Positions 1 through 12,830 of a stretch of 64,000 nt of DNA are shown piece by piece. Position numbers and translations under genes: made by a program. The notes under the pieces are model-generated. The model made no database searches and was not told where the DNA came from. It worked only from the letters and a program-made list of their open reading frames with translations. This stretch comes from Nothopassalora personata (Eukaryota; Ascomycota; Dothideomycetes; Mycosphaerellales; Mycosphaerellaceae), in assembly GCA_033816765.1 (NCBI GenBank), contig CM066295.1, forward strand, positions 1,612,001-1,676,000, given 5' to 3'. Numbering within the stretch: the first letter of the stretch is position 1; each line of letters starts with the position of its first letter.

Positions 1-960
1 TAGGTAGTAAATAGTAGTTATTCTATTTAATGCGAAGAACTAACTACGACAGTTTAACATAATAATACAAAGAGTCGACTACGAGATCGAATCCGAGTCT
101 CAAAATGGTTATAGAAGCCTTTATTAGCGATTCTATTACTAAGACTCGTATTAAGTCTACTACGCCGCGAAGTTAAGCGTAGGGTATTAGCCTTAATAAC
201 TAAGAGGAACCTTAGGAGTAACGCATAGGTAAAATGCCACGCTCCGAGAAGTAGATATCGACGAATCCTACTTTAATAACGATAAAAGCGATAAAGAAAA
301 CCAAGACCTAGGATAGAACGGATTATAGTCACCGGAACTATAGGAAGAAAGTTAAGAAACTACCGGGCTAGATACTATCGAAGAAGATTAGGATCCGGAA
401 GAATTAAGCGAAGAAGATTCCTCCGAAGGAGAAGAGAGCGACACTAACGACGACAATAAATAACTAACCTTTACGATTAATATACCTAAGAAATTATATA
501 ACATAATCGTACACCTATAAAGAAGGCACGAGGAATTCCTACCTAGGATAGGCGGACGAAGGATGCTACACTCTATTAAGTTTAATAAGACACTTAACAC
601 CCTACGAGGCATAGCCTAGGGATACCTACTTATAGAAATAACCGAGAATCTAGTAACCGCTATTATAGAACGACTACCGATAGGGAGCCGAATAATAGGA
701 ACCGGATATCTTACACCGTTAGGAACATTTATATCGAATAAATTACGTAATGTAGTGTAACACGTACGCGTACTCTACTTAGAAACGTAAAAGATCTAGG
801 AACGTTACCGAATGTAGGTATAGATACAGAAAGGCTCGCGCTAGGTTTAAGCGGAGGCCTCGAGACACGAAGCACGACGCTCTATATACGAATAGGGAAA
901 AGGATTAACTCCCTAGGAATAAGCGACCGAAGGGAGTTATATAACATAGAAAAGGCTTAA

Positions 961-3900
961 GTATTACTAACGACAATAGTATTTCGAACTAAAATTATCG
1001 TTAACGGGCATAAGACAGATGCTATAATAGATTCCGGAGTAAGCGGGAACTTTACCTCCGAATTATTTATTATAAGACATAGGATCGCTACCTATAAGAA
1101 GAAAGAGGGTTATAAATTAATCGCGGTAGACGGATTATCCTTACCTAGTGTAGAACGTAAGACGATACCGTTACTACTTACTATCTAACGGCACTACGAG
1201 GAAATTATCTTAGATATTACTAACATAGCTAGTTATAACATCGTACTAGGTATGCCTTAGTTAAGAAAGCACAATCTAGTAATCGACTAGAGAAGAGGAG
1301 TACTTACATTTAGGGAATGCGACTATGTTATCGACATTTAGCCTACGTAGCGGTAGCGTTCGCTAGTAGATAAGGTAAAGAGACAGCTAAATAGGATATA
1401 GCTTACGCCGAATAGAAGGATAGAAGAACTACCTTCGACCGGGATAGACACTAGCGTAGGGCCGCCGGGTTACGAAGTTACTAGTAGTAATAGAAGTAAC
1501 GTACTATCGAAGGATACTAACATCTTAGAGTTAAGTATTCCTAAGGAGTATCGTAAGTAGTCGCGACTCTTTAAAGAGGAAAGAGGTAAGGATACCTTAC
1601 CTAAGTACTAACTATAGGATTATAAGATAAACATTTAGCTAGGGAAAGAGCCTCTATAGGGACCCCTATATTAAATGTCTAAGAAAGAGCTATAGACCCT
1701 ACGAGAATAGCTAAAGGAGAAGCTAGCTAAAGGATAGATAAGAAGATCTACCTTAAGTATAGGAACTCTATGTATGTTCGTTCTAAAAGCAAACGGGAAG
1801 TTACGACTCGTATAGGACTATAGGAAGTTAAACGAGATTACGATTAAGAACCGATACCCGCTACCTAACATCGAGGAAGCATAAGATAGATTAACCGGAT
1901 CGGACTAGTATACGAAGATTAACCTACGAGATGCCTTCTACGCTATACGGATAGTAGAAGGAGAAGAATAGAAAACCGCTTTTAGAACAAGATACGGACT
2001 TTACGAATTCTTAGTTATGCTAATAGGATTAACTAACGCACCCGTATCCTATTAGGACCTTGTTAACGAAACACTTAGAGACCTACTCGACGTATACGTT
2101 ATCGCTTATATAGACGACATATTAGTCTACACGAAAGGATCCCTTTAGAATTACATAAAGCAAGTCTAGGACGTATTCGAACGACTTACGCGTTTAGGAT
2201 TTAAGACAGTACCCGAGAAATGCGAATTCTATAAGAAAGAAGTTAAATTCTTAGGCTTTATTATTAGTACTATAGGGATAACGATCGACCCTACGAAGAC
2301 ATAGTTAATTAGAGAATAGCTAGAACTAAAAACAGTTAAGGACGTATAATTATTCCTTAGACTAGCGAACTACAACCGGAAATTTATTAAGGACTATATA
2401 AAGATAACAGCACTAATAACGATGCTTATAAGAAAAGACGTTACCTAGAAATAGGGAAAGGAACAGATTAAAGCGTTTAAGAAACTTAAGGAACAATACG
2501 CTTTAGCCCCTACACTTCGACTATTCGATAGTAGTAAGGAAGTCTACATCGAGACCGATGCGTCTAATATAGCAATAGGCGCGTGTCTAACATAGATACA
2601 CGATAGGTAGAGACACCTAGTAGCCTATTACTCCCGGAAAATGACTATAGCGGAATAGAACTACGACATCTATAATAAAGAGCTTCTAGCTATTATTGCT
2701 ACTATATAACATTAGAGAATATATGTCGAGGGCCTACCGAAGTTAACGATTCTTTCTAACTATAAGAATCTTACGTACTTTACGACGACGAAAGAACTTA
2801 CCCGAAGGTAAGCCCGCTAGTCGAAGCTACTAGGACAGTATAAGTTTAAAATTAAATATACTCTAGGAAGAGAGAACGGCCGCGCCGACGCGCTAAGTCG
2901 AAGAAGCGACTATATAGATAGAAAAGAACTAGTGCAACATAAAGTACTAAAGACAAACCCCGACGGAAGTCTTAGCGCTAATATAAGAGAATTTAATAAC
3001 ATCGTACGGATATTAGGCGATAAGGACGAGCAATTCCCTATATCGTAAGGAAAATACTAGGTACTAAAGGATCGAGAAGAAGAATATATACGATAACATT
3101 ACGACGGACTAACTTATAGACACCCTAGAACTTTAAAGATAATAGACCTAATATAACGTAGTTTCTTATTCCTATAGATAAGACTTAAGGTGTTACGTTA
3201 CATTAAACAATGCGTACACTACTAACGAAACAAGGCTACGAGACATACAAAATACGGTTACCTACAGTTTAGGATACTACCGACGAAACCATAGGACGAA
3301 GTTATAATAGACTTTATTACGAAACTCCTACCGTTAAGAGACTAAGTTACGAAACAACTACACGACATAATACTAGTTATGGTTAATAGACTTATAAAAT
3401 ACGTACACTTTCTTCCTATATTAGAGACATATAATGTAGAGTAGCTCGGATACCTCGTACTAGATAGACTTATCCGATACTACGGATTCCCTTAAACGTT
3501 TATAACGGATAGAGATAAGCTATTCATATCGAACTACTAGAAAACGCTTATAGGAACAATTAGAATAAGACATAAGCTATTAATAGCATATTATCTAGAA
3601 ATAGACGGCTAAACGGAGAGGATGAATTAAATACTCGAGTAATACCTACGACACTACATTAACTACGCGTAAGACAACTAGGTCTTATTACTACTAATAG
3701 CGTAGATTGCACTAAATAACTACAAATCGGAGACAACTTTAACGATACTATTCTATACAAACTTTAGTAAAGATCCTAACCTATTTAGAATACCTAGATC
3801 CTACCTATAAGCCGAAAGAGCGATCGTAACGACGGACACTCTTAAGGAAGTGTATAAAGAAACAAGTAAGGCGATTAAAGATGCATAACATAAACTGTCT

Positions 3901-4326
3901 TAGTAACGGTAGGACACGAGAAAAATAGCACCTCTACTAAAAGAGGGGGATAAGGTCTATCTCCTTATAAAAAACTTAAGAATAAGAAGATAGACTAAGA
4001 AACTAGATTACGTTAAGGTCGGACTATTTTTCATTGATAAAGTTATAGGACTAGTTAATTACCGCCTACGATTACTACCTAACGCAAAAATCTACCTAGT
4101 CTTCCCTATCTCTAAGTTAGAACCCGTAGACGCCGAAACACCCTACTAGGAAAGCTTCTATTTCAAACTAGAAGTAGAAAACGAATTTAAAGTCGAAAAA
4201 ATCCTAGATAAGAAAGGTTAGCGATACCTTATTAAGTGGAAAGGATACGACGAATTAGAAAATACCTAGGAACTAAAACAAAACCTATAGAACTGTTAGT
4301 AAAAGATCCGACAATACTAAAAATAG
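961..4326 (+). pseudogene. Gypsy pol relic (PR-RT-RH-IN-chromodomain)
   Basis: Conceptual translation shows the protease DSG motif near 1027, an RT with the catalytic box IAYIDDILVY at 2101-2130, an RNase H starting near ETDAS at 2551, an integrase core (about 3240-3950), and a chromodomain with an IKWKGYDELENT-like core near 4234. Stops are frequent and are nearly all TAG at positions where Gln or Trp is conserved, so the gene was inactivated by C-to-T/G-to-A changes rather than by frameshifts. Order and chromodomain place it with Ty3/Gypsy chromoviruses. No functional product is expected. Confidence 0.85.
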
Positions 4327-4370
4327 GTCCGCCGATATAACTAACGACAATCGATCTATCGGCCGACGAG

Positions 4371-4444
4371 CGACTAGGGTAGGAATCAAACCTACGACCT
4401 TAAGAGTATAGATAGCTTACGCTCTACTACTAAGCTACCTAGCC
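4371..4444 (-). other. tRNA-like cloverleaf inside Gypsy element
   Basis: The minus strand folds into a 7-bp acceptor stem (438-444 with 372-378, offsets from 4000, one G-T pair), a 4-bp D stem, and a 5-bp T stem (GTAGG/CCTAC) with a TTTGATT loop. It carries an internal B-box-like GGTTTGATTCC and an A-box-like region. The anticodon arm is abnormal: 24 nt lie between the D and T arms, best folded as a 4-bp stem with an 11-nt loop. It is probably a tRNA pseudogene or a tRNA-derived module, not a working tRNA. Confidence 0.5.
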
Positions 4445-4468
4445 GATTAATAAGAACAGGGACATAAC

Positions 4469-5023
4469 TTATAAATAAATACCCTAATAAGTCTCTACCC
4501 CTAGGGACTCGCCCTAAGGCTCCGCTCTAGAAAGCGCCGCCTAGTCGTTTACGGGCATCTCTAGGATATCCGAGAAAGAAACTAGCGAAGGTAACACCTC
4601 TACCCCCGACGCCCGTTTAAGAGACGCTAGCTCCTCGCGCGCCTCTTCCTCCTCGAGCTCCTCTAACTCCTTAGCGACGGCATCGTCGGTACGACGCTTA
4701 GCTAATCGTAGCTATTTCCGAAGACGGATCTTACGTATCTTTAGCCGTACCTCCTCCTCTTTAATCCTCTTAAGCTCTAGCTTAAGATTATCGCGCGAAT
4801 CGCGAAGACGTTCCTACTCCGGACGAGAAAGACGTATATCGCAATCCTTATAGCCTTTTCGAATATAGGCCGAACACTTTCTAGACCGAGAACCTACGAT
4901 ACACTTTACTACCGCGCCCGAGGATCGAGACTTCTAACAATTCGTATATAGAGCTATTTTAATACTAGAAACTTCAGTATCCTAAGTAAGTCGTTAACGG
5001 CGTTTATAGGAGGAAGAAGACAT
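4469..5023 (-). pseudogene. antisense accessory ORF, coiled-coil protein relic
   Basis: Reading the minus strand from an ATG at 5021-5023 gives about 184 codons interrupted by several TAG codons of the RIP type. The N-terminal half has a basic, cysteine-containing stretch (KCIVGSRSRKCSA...KGYKDCD). The C-terminal half is a strongly charged predicted coiled coil rich in Glu, Lys and Arg (LKLELKRIKEEE, then ELEELEEEE). It lies between the plus-strand pol gene and the 3' LTR of the same Gypsy element, in antisense orientation, so it looks like element cargo. Family and function are unknown to me. Confidence 0.5.
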
Positions 5024-5096
5024 AGTTAACTATTACTATAAGAAACGATAACGGCTTAAGAAGCTTCGGGACGAAGCTAGGCTAAGAAGGGGATAG

Positions 5097-5475
5097 TGTT
5101 ACGGAATAATTCCTATAGACCCTAGAATTATAATAATAAGACAAACACGTAACTTATCCTACCTAAGCGCTTAGACTTAGAGCGATTAGACTACTTATGC
5201 TTAGACTAATTAGACTGCTCGTGCTTAGAATAATTAGACTAATTACCGAGATCTACGAATCTCCTTTATATTTAGGAACGCTAAGAACCCCTTATGGTTT
5301 CGAGGCGTTGAACTTACTATTTAATATTACTATTTAGAATACACTATAACCTAACCTCTACCTTACTACTACTTAGTCTTTATAAGATAAGACAGCTACT
5401 ACTTTATTACTCTTCCTCGACTTCCTATCGGCCCGAGAATAAACCCGATTAAGCTTATCTTCTTAACTTGTAATA
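5097..5475 (+). repeat. 3' LTR of plus-strand Gypsy
   Basis: Begins TGTTACGG directly after a purine tract and is read as ending GTAATA, a RIPped form of GTAACA, giving the expected inverted terminal dinucleotides. Length is 379 bp. The second LTR is not in the window, so the right edge rests only on the terminal motif and on the resumption of minus-strand Gypsy coding sequence at about 5510. Confidence 0.55.
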
Positions 5476-8400
5476 TTATTAGGTTATACTAAACCTAATA
5501 ATAGAACACTACCGCGAGCATCTCCTTATCGTAAATGTCGTAGTTAATCTTAGCCTTATTAAGTTTCTTCGAGTAGAATCCTACTAGTCTTACGACTCCG
5601 TCCTTTTCTTATAGGAGGGCGCCTCTAAGCGTAAAGCCGCTATAGTCCGTCTCTGAAAACGTAGGGAGCTCCGGGTTCTAGTAGGCTAAAACTAGTGCTT
5701 TGTAGTACTTATCCTTCAGGGTCTTAAACGTATTAGCCTAACGATCTCCCTAGGAAAACACCTTATTCTTGCCGGTTAGCGACGTTAAGGGCTCGGCGAG
5801 CTTTAAATAGTTTAGAATAAACATTCGGTAGTAGTTCGCGAAGCCTAAGACCCGCCGTACTTCCTTCTAGGTAACTAGTGCCTTCTAGTCCTTTACTACT
5901 ACTACCTTTTCGGGGTCGGGTCCTACTCCTATCCCGTCGGCATGTATTATAAACCTAAGGTACTTAACCTTCTTCTATACGAACTTATACTTCCCTAGAT
6001 CTAGGAAAAGGCCTCCGTCCTAAAGCTTCTAGAGTACGATACGAACCTTCTAGAAATAGTCCTTTTTTATTCCGTCGGAGTAAATAACGACGTCGTTAGC
6101 GTAGGCCGAGGTAAAGTCGTCTAGGTAGTCCCGTAATAAACTATTAATGTACCGCTAGAATGTTACGGGGGCCCCGGATAAACTAAACGGGTATACTAGC
6201 TATTCCTATAGACCGAATCTAGTTCGAAAAGCCGTCTTATACTCTTTACCTCGAGCTATCCGGAGGTGATAGAATGCGGTAATAACGTTAACCTTCGTAA
6301 TCTATCTAGCGCCCGTTAGGTTCCGAATAGTTTCCGGGATTAATAGAAGCGGGTAACGGTCCTACTTAGTAATCGAGTTTAGTACTCTATAATCGTAGTA
6401 GAATCTAAGTCCTCCCCCGGGCTTCTTTACGAACAGGACGGGAGCCGCCGCTTCTAAGGTAGAAGGGCGAATATAACCCTTACGCTATAGTTCCGTTAGT
6501 AACTTCCGGAGGATAAGTAGCTCGTCTTTAGACATACTATAGAGCGGTCCCTAGGGTAATAGTTCCGGGCTTCCGTCGGCTTTCGTCCGTATCTCGATCT
6601 TATAGTTAAGGTCGACGCGGTATAGAGCTAGTTTATTAGCTTCCCTAGTAGAAAATAGCGGTAATATATCCTAAAGTTCTAGAGGTAAGCCCTTCTTAAG
6701 TTCCTCTCGCGTAGGCGGCTCCTTCTTACTAAGGGCTTTCTTAATATCTTCTACGGTTGCCGCGGCAATCGTAGCGAAACGCTTACCCGACTCGTATTCT
6801 TTGTAGTTACGCCCTTCGGGTACCTATTTCTTTACTAAGCTATAGTAGTACCGGCGCTTTTTAGGCGCGGTCCGGATCTAATTATGCGCCTTCTACGGGT
6901 TCCCTAGGATTATAGGGAAGTCTAGATTAGGCACGACATAAGCATAAACTACCTAGTAGATCCCGGCAATTTCTATACGGAAGGCGACTACTCCTTCGAT
7001 CGAGTTCCGTATCGCCTTCGTAAACCCTATAGCCTTACGGCTCTCGTTACTAACATACGTAAGACCGAGGCCTTTCGCTAAGTCTCCGTTAATTATAGCG
7101 TAGTATATATATCCTTTATTAATAAGGGTAAACGTTCCGTAACTTTCGTTTAGGAGTACATTAGTATATATAAGATTCCTATTTATAGAACTCTTAACTA
7201 CGTTCTACCCCTTTACTAGTGCTTCTTTATCTCCTAGTTCTAGCTTTCGACTAGGAGCTAGTCTTTTCCTATCTCTCTAGGATCCGACTTAAATCCGTCG
7301 TCCTCTAGGATCGGCGCGACCGAGGCCGCGTTAATCCTAGTAGGATTAACTACTACGGCGTACGGGTATTTCTTTACTCGATGTCCGCTCGCTCTATAGC
7401 GGAAGTAGAGCTATTCTTAGCGCCTACGATCTCTCTCCGCGGTGTCTACCTATTTTGCTCTCTACCTCCCTTTATCCTCCTTCCGATCTCTACGACTTCT
7501 AGAGCGGCCTCCGCTTATCCGGGTTAGTACTATAATAGTGTTACTATCGGTATTAACCTAGTTACTAGCCGCTCTCGTAAAAGAACGGGTAGTAACTATA
7601 GCGGTTACACTAGAGTCCTTATTATTATCCTTCTACCTCTTATAGGCTATTTTAAACTAGTCCGTGTCCTCGAGGTTAGTAATAATCCGTTCGACCTCCC
7701 CCGTAAACTCGTAGTAGTCCTCCTTTTTCGGCATAGCCGCCGTATATATCCGAACGGGGTTCGAGAAGGTATTACGTAAGTAACTAATCTTCGCGTCGTC
7801 GCTCTAGTTCTCTCTACCGGCGCTTAGTAGGAGTCCGTCGAATTTTATCTAGTAGTCGTACTAAGGTTAACCGTTCGTATGTTTAATCTTAGTAAGCTAC
7901 TCTAGAGCCTTAGCGCGCTCGTTACTATTACCGAAGACTTTCTTAAGTTACGTAAAGAAAGTAACGGGGTCCTTCCTAAGTTCGCCGTCTCCCTTATCCT
8001 AGAAGTGCTATATCCTAGTACGCTCTCTCGCTAGTAAGGTGTCGTTAATCGTATCCTAGTAAAATTCCTTAGAGAGTGTCGGCTTTAGGGCGGATCGCAA
8101 CCTAAAAGAGCTCTTTAACCTTAAGAAGTAATCGCGGAATGTCTCTACCTTACCGTCCTAGGACGGTAGGTTCTAACCTCTAGGACCCGACGGTTCTTCT
8201 CCGGTACGCGACGAGGGCGCGGCGGTATTTAGCGTCTATAGTAACTGTCTTATTAGGTTACTAGTAGTCGTCTTATTATAAGCTAGTAGCGAGACTATAG
8301 GTATTAACTAACGTCGAGCGTCTTCCGATTCTTTTAAAGCGGCGCGCGTTATAATTAACTCGGCTTACATCTCTTCCTATCGCTAGTAAAGTTACTAAAG

Positions 8401-8518
8401 CATAAGTTAGAAGTTTTTATTCGGGGCACTAGTCCTAGGGTTCTCGCTACCCGGCGATATTATTACGTATCCCGTCTCTTTACTAGTAGGTACCTAGCTA
8501 ATTCGAATAGATCGAACT
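5476..8518 (-). mobile_element. truncated RIPped Ty3/Gypsy element
   Basis: Minus-strand reading gives a gag region (about 8400-7700, with a conserved FF..LKKVFG and YLRNTF pattern), a protease-linker region, an RT ([10 protein letters not shown] near 6440, a YIDDF-type box near 6110) and an RNase H ending at YDKEMLAV near 5510. Coding stops there because the plus-strand Gypsy lies directly to the left. On the right it is cut by the Copia insertion at 8519. In-frame TAG codons at Gln and Trp positions show RIP. The integrase part must lie outside the window if it survives. Confidence 0.7.
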
Positions 8519-8765
8519 TGTTAAGTTGAGACCTTATAGGATACGTAGTTAGTAGCGGAGTGGAGTAAGAGATTAATCTTCAACTAGCTAATAGCCATAG
8601 GGCATACAGCAATATATTAGGGACTAATGTGTTAATTGTGTTAGATGTCTATCTAAGCTAAAGGGGAGAGAAGGTGTCTTCCGATAAGCTGAGTTATCGT
8701 AGATGCCTTAGGCTATTAGATTATAACCTAACTGTTAGCTCCCCCTAAGATGCTATATCTTAACA
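8519..8765 (-). repeat. Copia LTR, left (3') copy
   Basis: Starts TGTTAAG and ends CTTAACA, a perfect 7-bp inverted terminus. Matches 14239-14485 over its full length apart from transitions. For a minus-strand element this is the 3' LTR. Confidence 0.9.
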
Positions 8766-9902
8766 CTCCTACTTATCTTATATAGGAGGTTATAGTCTAC
8801 TCTTCTCCTATTAGTAGTATTTAGACCTCTATAATAGGTTGAGCTAGCTTACAAACCTCTAGAAGTGTAGACTAGTCTTTAGCTTTATAAACCCATCTAT
8901 AACTATCTTAGATGTTAGGGTGTACTTAACAGTAATAAGCATTCTCTACTAAAGTTTCCTAACAGTATTGTAGGCAATGTTAATGTGCTTTAACTTGTTA
9001 TAAACATGTGTATCCCTTACTAGGGTAAGGGTAGCTTAGTTGTTACCTCTTAATTAGACTAGTCTTAAGCTTAACATAGTCTCCTGGTTTCTAGTGATCC
9101 TTAGTTAATAGGAACAGTCTCCTACTAACTCTAGACAGTCCATCTCCCTTAGCAGTAAAGCTAGGAATTGGGATTGCTTTACATATGCATTCATAGCTAT
9201 GTATTTAGCTTCTATTATAGATGTTGCTACAGACTTTTGCTTCTTGCTTATCTAGGAGACTAGTGTCCTATAGAGGAAGAAAACATACCTAAGGATAGAG
9301 ACTCTGTCTACTTTGTCTATTGCATAATTAGAGTTATAGTATCTAACTAGGCATCCTTCTCTATACCTAGAGAAGACAAGGCCAAGATTAGGATATAACC
9401 TTAGATATCTTGTAATCTTCTTTAAAGCCTTTATGTAGTGGGCGGATAGGTCACTTATAAATAAGCTTATCCTTCCTAGGGCAAAAGCAATGTCTAGCCT
9501 TGTAATTGTTGCTAGCTACATCTATATACTATTAATACTCTAGTACTCTGCCTTGTTACACCTCTTATCTATGTGGCTTAAAGGTTTAAGAGCCTTATAG
9601 CTGTCTATAGGTGAGTATATAGGTGCTGCCTTCTTATAGTTTATCCCTATCTTAGTAAGGTTATCCCTAACAAAGTGTCCCTAGTTAAGTTTTAGGATTC
9701 CTCTCCTCCTGTCCCTTATAACTCTTATGCTAAGGATCTTTTTAGGTTCACTAAGATCTTTAATCTTAAAGACTTTGCTAAGTTCTCTTTTGAACTAGAG
9801 AACATCCGTTAACTTTAGTGTAGCAATTAGAATGTTATCTATATATGTAAGAATTATGATCTCTTTTTCCTTATAAATAAGTAGGCATAGATCTACCTCT
9901 AA

Positions 9903-10091
9903 CTATGTAAATCTAATCTCTCTAAGCTTTAACATATAGAGTTGATTCCAATCTCTAGCTGCTTGCTTAAGTCTATATAAGCTTTTAAGGATCTTAAACA
10001 CTATGTTTAATAGAAGCTTAACTCCTAGTAGTAGTAACATAAAGATGTCTTTATAGAGGGTGCTTTCTATAAACGCATTGTTTATATCCAC
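9903..10091 (-). pseudogene. Copia reverse transcriptase fragment
   Basis: A 62-codon open stretch on the minus strand carries the Copia RT signature (MDINNAFIES followed by a KSLYRLKQAARDWN block). It is one of the few stop-free segments of this RIPped pol gene and identifies the superfamily and the orientation. Confidence 0.85.
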
Positions 10092-12482
10092 TTAGTGAAG
10101 ATAGAGATCCTTCTTACACACAATAGCTATAAATACCCTAAGGGTGTCCTATCTAACTATAGGCGCAAATGTCTCTATAAAGTTAACACTAAACTTCTAT
10201 AAAAAGCCCCTTATAACTAGCCTAGCCTTAAACTTTTCAATAGCTCTACTAATGCTTCTTTTAACATTAAAGACCTATCTTAACGTAACTAAGTTTGCTC
10301 CTTTTAGTAGAATAGCATTCTCCTAGGTGTTGTTACTCTATAGAGCATCTAGCTCCTTCTAGATTGCTTCCTTCTAAAGGTGTCTCTATTTCTTATTATT
10401 TATAGCATCCTTATAGGACTTTAGAATTAGGATCTCTTACTTGTATGCAATAACTTCTATAGTTGCTGTAAAGGCTATCTCCTTAACTTCTTCTAGGAAT
10501 TTACTATCCTATAGTACTAAATTATCTACTAATTGTATGGCTATAAAGAAAGCTTAGTAGTAAGCAGCAAGGTTCTCTAAGAGGTCTATTGCTTCTCCTA
10601 CTTTAGTAGCTAGTTCAGGTATAGGGACTATAGATCTTAGGGCTTTCTATTTCTATTTATAGCCCTTAATATTATAGTTAGCCCTCCTCTTACTAAGGGA
10701 TAATCTAAGAGTAGTTACTTGTGTCCTAGTGACATTCTTTTCCTAGAGATCTAGTAAACTTATCTTAATTAGCTCATCGATTTTCTGAAATTCCCCTATA
10801 TTCTTTAGAGGCTAGGGGAGTTGCATAAACAGCTTTCTTAGCTAGGCTATTACTAGGCTACTCTACTAAATAATTGAATGGTGAACAGGTTACTCTAAGG
10901 ATATGTCCTTCCTTAGCCTCCCTAAGGGTCTCCTAGCTAGTGCATTGCTTAATAGATTCAATTTTGTAATATTAAGATCTATATTACCTCTAGGTTAGTC
11001 CTTAAAGAAGTCTGCATATGTGTGTTGTTTCACAGCTTTTATGTCTAGTTCCTAAAAGAGCTAGGCCTTAGCTGTGTTTTTAACGTATCTAACAAACACT
11101 ACTTCTTTGCCTCTATTCATTAGTTTATCACTTCTTACCTATTAAGGCTAGGATCTTGTGTCTATGTAGACAATAGCTTTATATCCCTAAACCTTCAAAT
11201 AGTTAATAGTTAGCTTAATACCATTAAAGGCTTTATCTAGTGAAACCTTAAACCTATTATAGTCTAGACCATTTAGCAGTTTGTTCCTTATGTAGGTTTA
11301 GGCTTCTAGTACTTTAGGCTAGAATTCAATTAGCATCTTAGCCTCTTTAAGCATTGCCCTTATAGAGTCTTCTAAGGTTTATATTAACCTTTTAACTAGT
11401 CCATTTTAGAGCGAGTTGTATGCCTTAGTATGCTCTAGCCTAATTCCTAAATCCTTCTCCTACTACTTAACGAATGCAATAAGTTCCCTTACATTATTAA
11501 GCCTAACTGCTTTTAACTATGCTAATGATTTCCTCTCTGCCTTAATCTTCTAGTTCTAGAGAGCAACTAGAGCATCTTCTCTTTTCTTAAGAGGACAGGT
11601 CCACTTTTTTCTAGAGAAGTTGTTAATAATCTTAAGCTAGTATTTGAACCCTAGCCTTAATATTAGTAGTAGACTACATATATTAATAGATATAAGGGCA
11701 AGTCTTTTAGGTCTTCTCTTAGTAACTTTGCCTTTATACTTCTTTATCTTTACTATTAAACACACTCTACACTAGTGGAAGCTATCCCTAGGAATAGGAA
11801 TAGGTTCTTTTAAGTCTATTACCTTATAAAGATTCTAGAGCAAGTTCTTCCTAAAGTGTACAAATCTTCTATACTAAAGCTCCTACTGTTTTAGGTTAGT
11901 CTCTAATTTAGTAGTTACAAAGGCATTCTCTATTAGTAGTGTATATAATAAGTAATGTGCCCTTTCTTATAGTAGAGGAGAAATCTCATTAATGAATAGA
12001 ACCCCCCTAAGAAGCCTTGTCTAGACAACAGTTTAGCTAGAGGGGGATATAAGAGAAAATAAAGGAGGTTAGACACTAAACTGCTTACTAAACTAGTTCT
12101 AAGAAACTAGGTTTACCCCTAGCTTAGGTATAAGTAGAACATCTTCTAAAACAACTTTCCTACTAGATCTCCTACTTATCTCTACAGTCCTAATATAAGT
12201 GGCTAATAAATGCCTACCTCCTACTTTAATCCATTTCTTCTTTGTTAAGGGAGTTATAGATCTAAAGAGGCAGTTCTAGTTAGTTATATAGGATGAAGTA
12301 TAAGAATTAAGTAACTACTCTAATAAGGGGAACTTGCCTTAGACTTCTGTAGTTAAGTGAGCCACTTCATTATACTTATTATTATTAGACATTGTCTTCT
12401 AGGATAAGTTGCATAAGTTAGGTAGCTCTTAGGTAGAGAAACCTTTCCTAGTCTTCCTTGTTTTAGAGGAAGGAGACTGGGC

Positions 12483-12830
12483 TGTTACGGAACAGTGTTA
12501 TCGGTGCAAATGGTTGGACAACGGAGCAGGAAACCAGACGAAGCTGCAGACATGGATGCCTGGGGAGTCACGTGACAGAGCGATCAGGACTGATCGGTCC
12601 TGATCACTCTTGATCAGTTGATCAGACTCGCTCAGGGCAGAGCAGGACAGATCACGCCAAGACATGGCACTATATAGACGACGCTTCTTTACGAGTAGAT
12701 AGGAGCCTCGTGCTCAACTCATTTTAAGTTTACACCATATACTGTTTGGAACCACTACCTTCATAACTGATTGAGACATCCCTGCAAAGATCCAAGCCCG
12801 AGTTGTGATAACGTACAGCGGTTCCTAACA
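12483..12830 (+). mobile_element. solo LTR, un-RIPped, TSD TGGGC
   Basis: A 348-bp unit runs from TGTTACGGAAC to GTTCCTAACA and is flanked on both sides by TGGGC (12478-12482 and 12831-12835). CpA and TpG are plentiful, unlike the surrounding Copia sequence, so it arrived after RIP had acted there or escaped RIP. It contains a TATA-like box (ACTATATAG near 12670) and a run of GATCA-type short palindromes. It matches the reverse complement of 29766-30113 with one difference seen. No internal region is present, so it is a recombined solo LTR or a very small non-autonomous unit. Confidence 0.85.

Larger units (their letters stand above)
1..5475 (+). mobile_element. RIPped Ty3/Gypsy chromovirus, 5' end outside window
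   Basis: Degenerate LTR retrotransposon read left to right. In order: gag-like sequence to about 960, an aspartic protease (AIIDSG motif near 1021-1038), reverse transcriptase, RNase H, integrase, and a C-terminal chromodomain near 4195-4290. A purine tract (about 5083-5096) is followed directly by TGTTACGG, the start of the 3' LTR. The 5' LTR lies beyond the window edge. The reading frames are full of TAG codons where Gln (CAG) or Trp (TGG) is expected, the pattern left by RIP at CpA dinucleotides. Two unusual cargo pieces, a tRNA-like fold and an antisense ORF, lie between pol and the 3' LTR. The element appears to have landed inside the RNase H region of the neighbouring minus-strand Gypsy. 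Confidence 0.85.

Noticed and set aside
5472..5506. Inverted repeat ATTATTAGGTT/AACCTAATAAT as a transposon end
   Set aside because: It is short, AT-rich, RIP-affected and lies at the junction of two Gypsy elements; no matching partner was found elsewhere.
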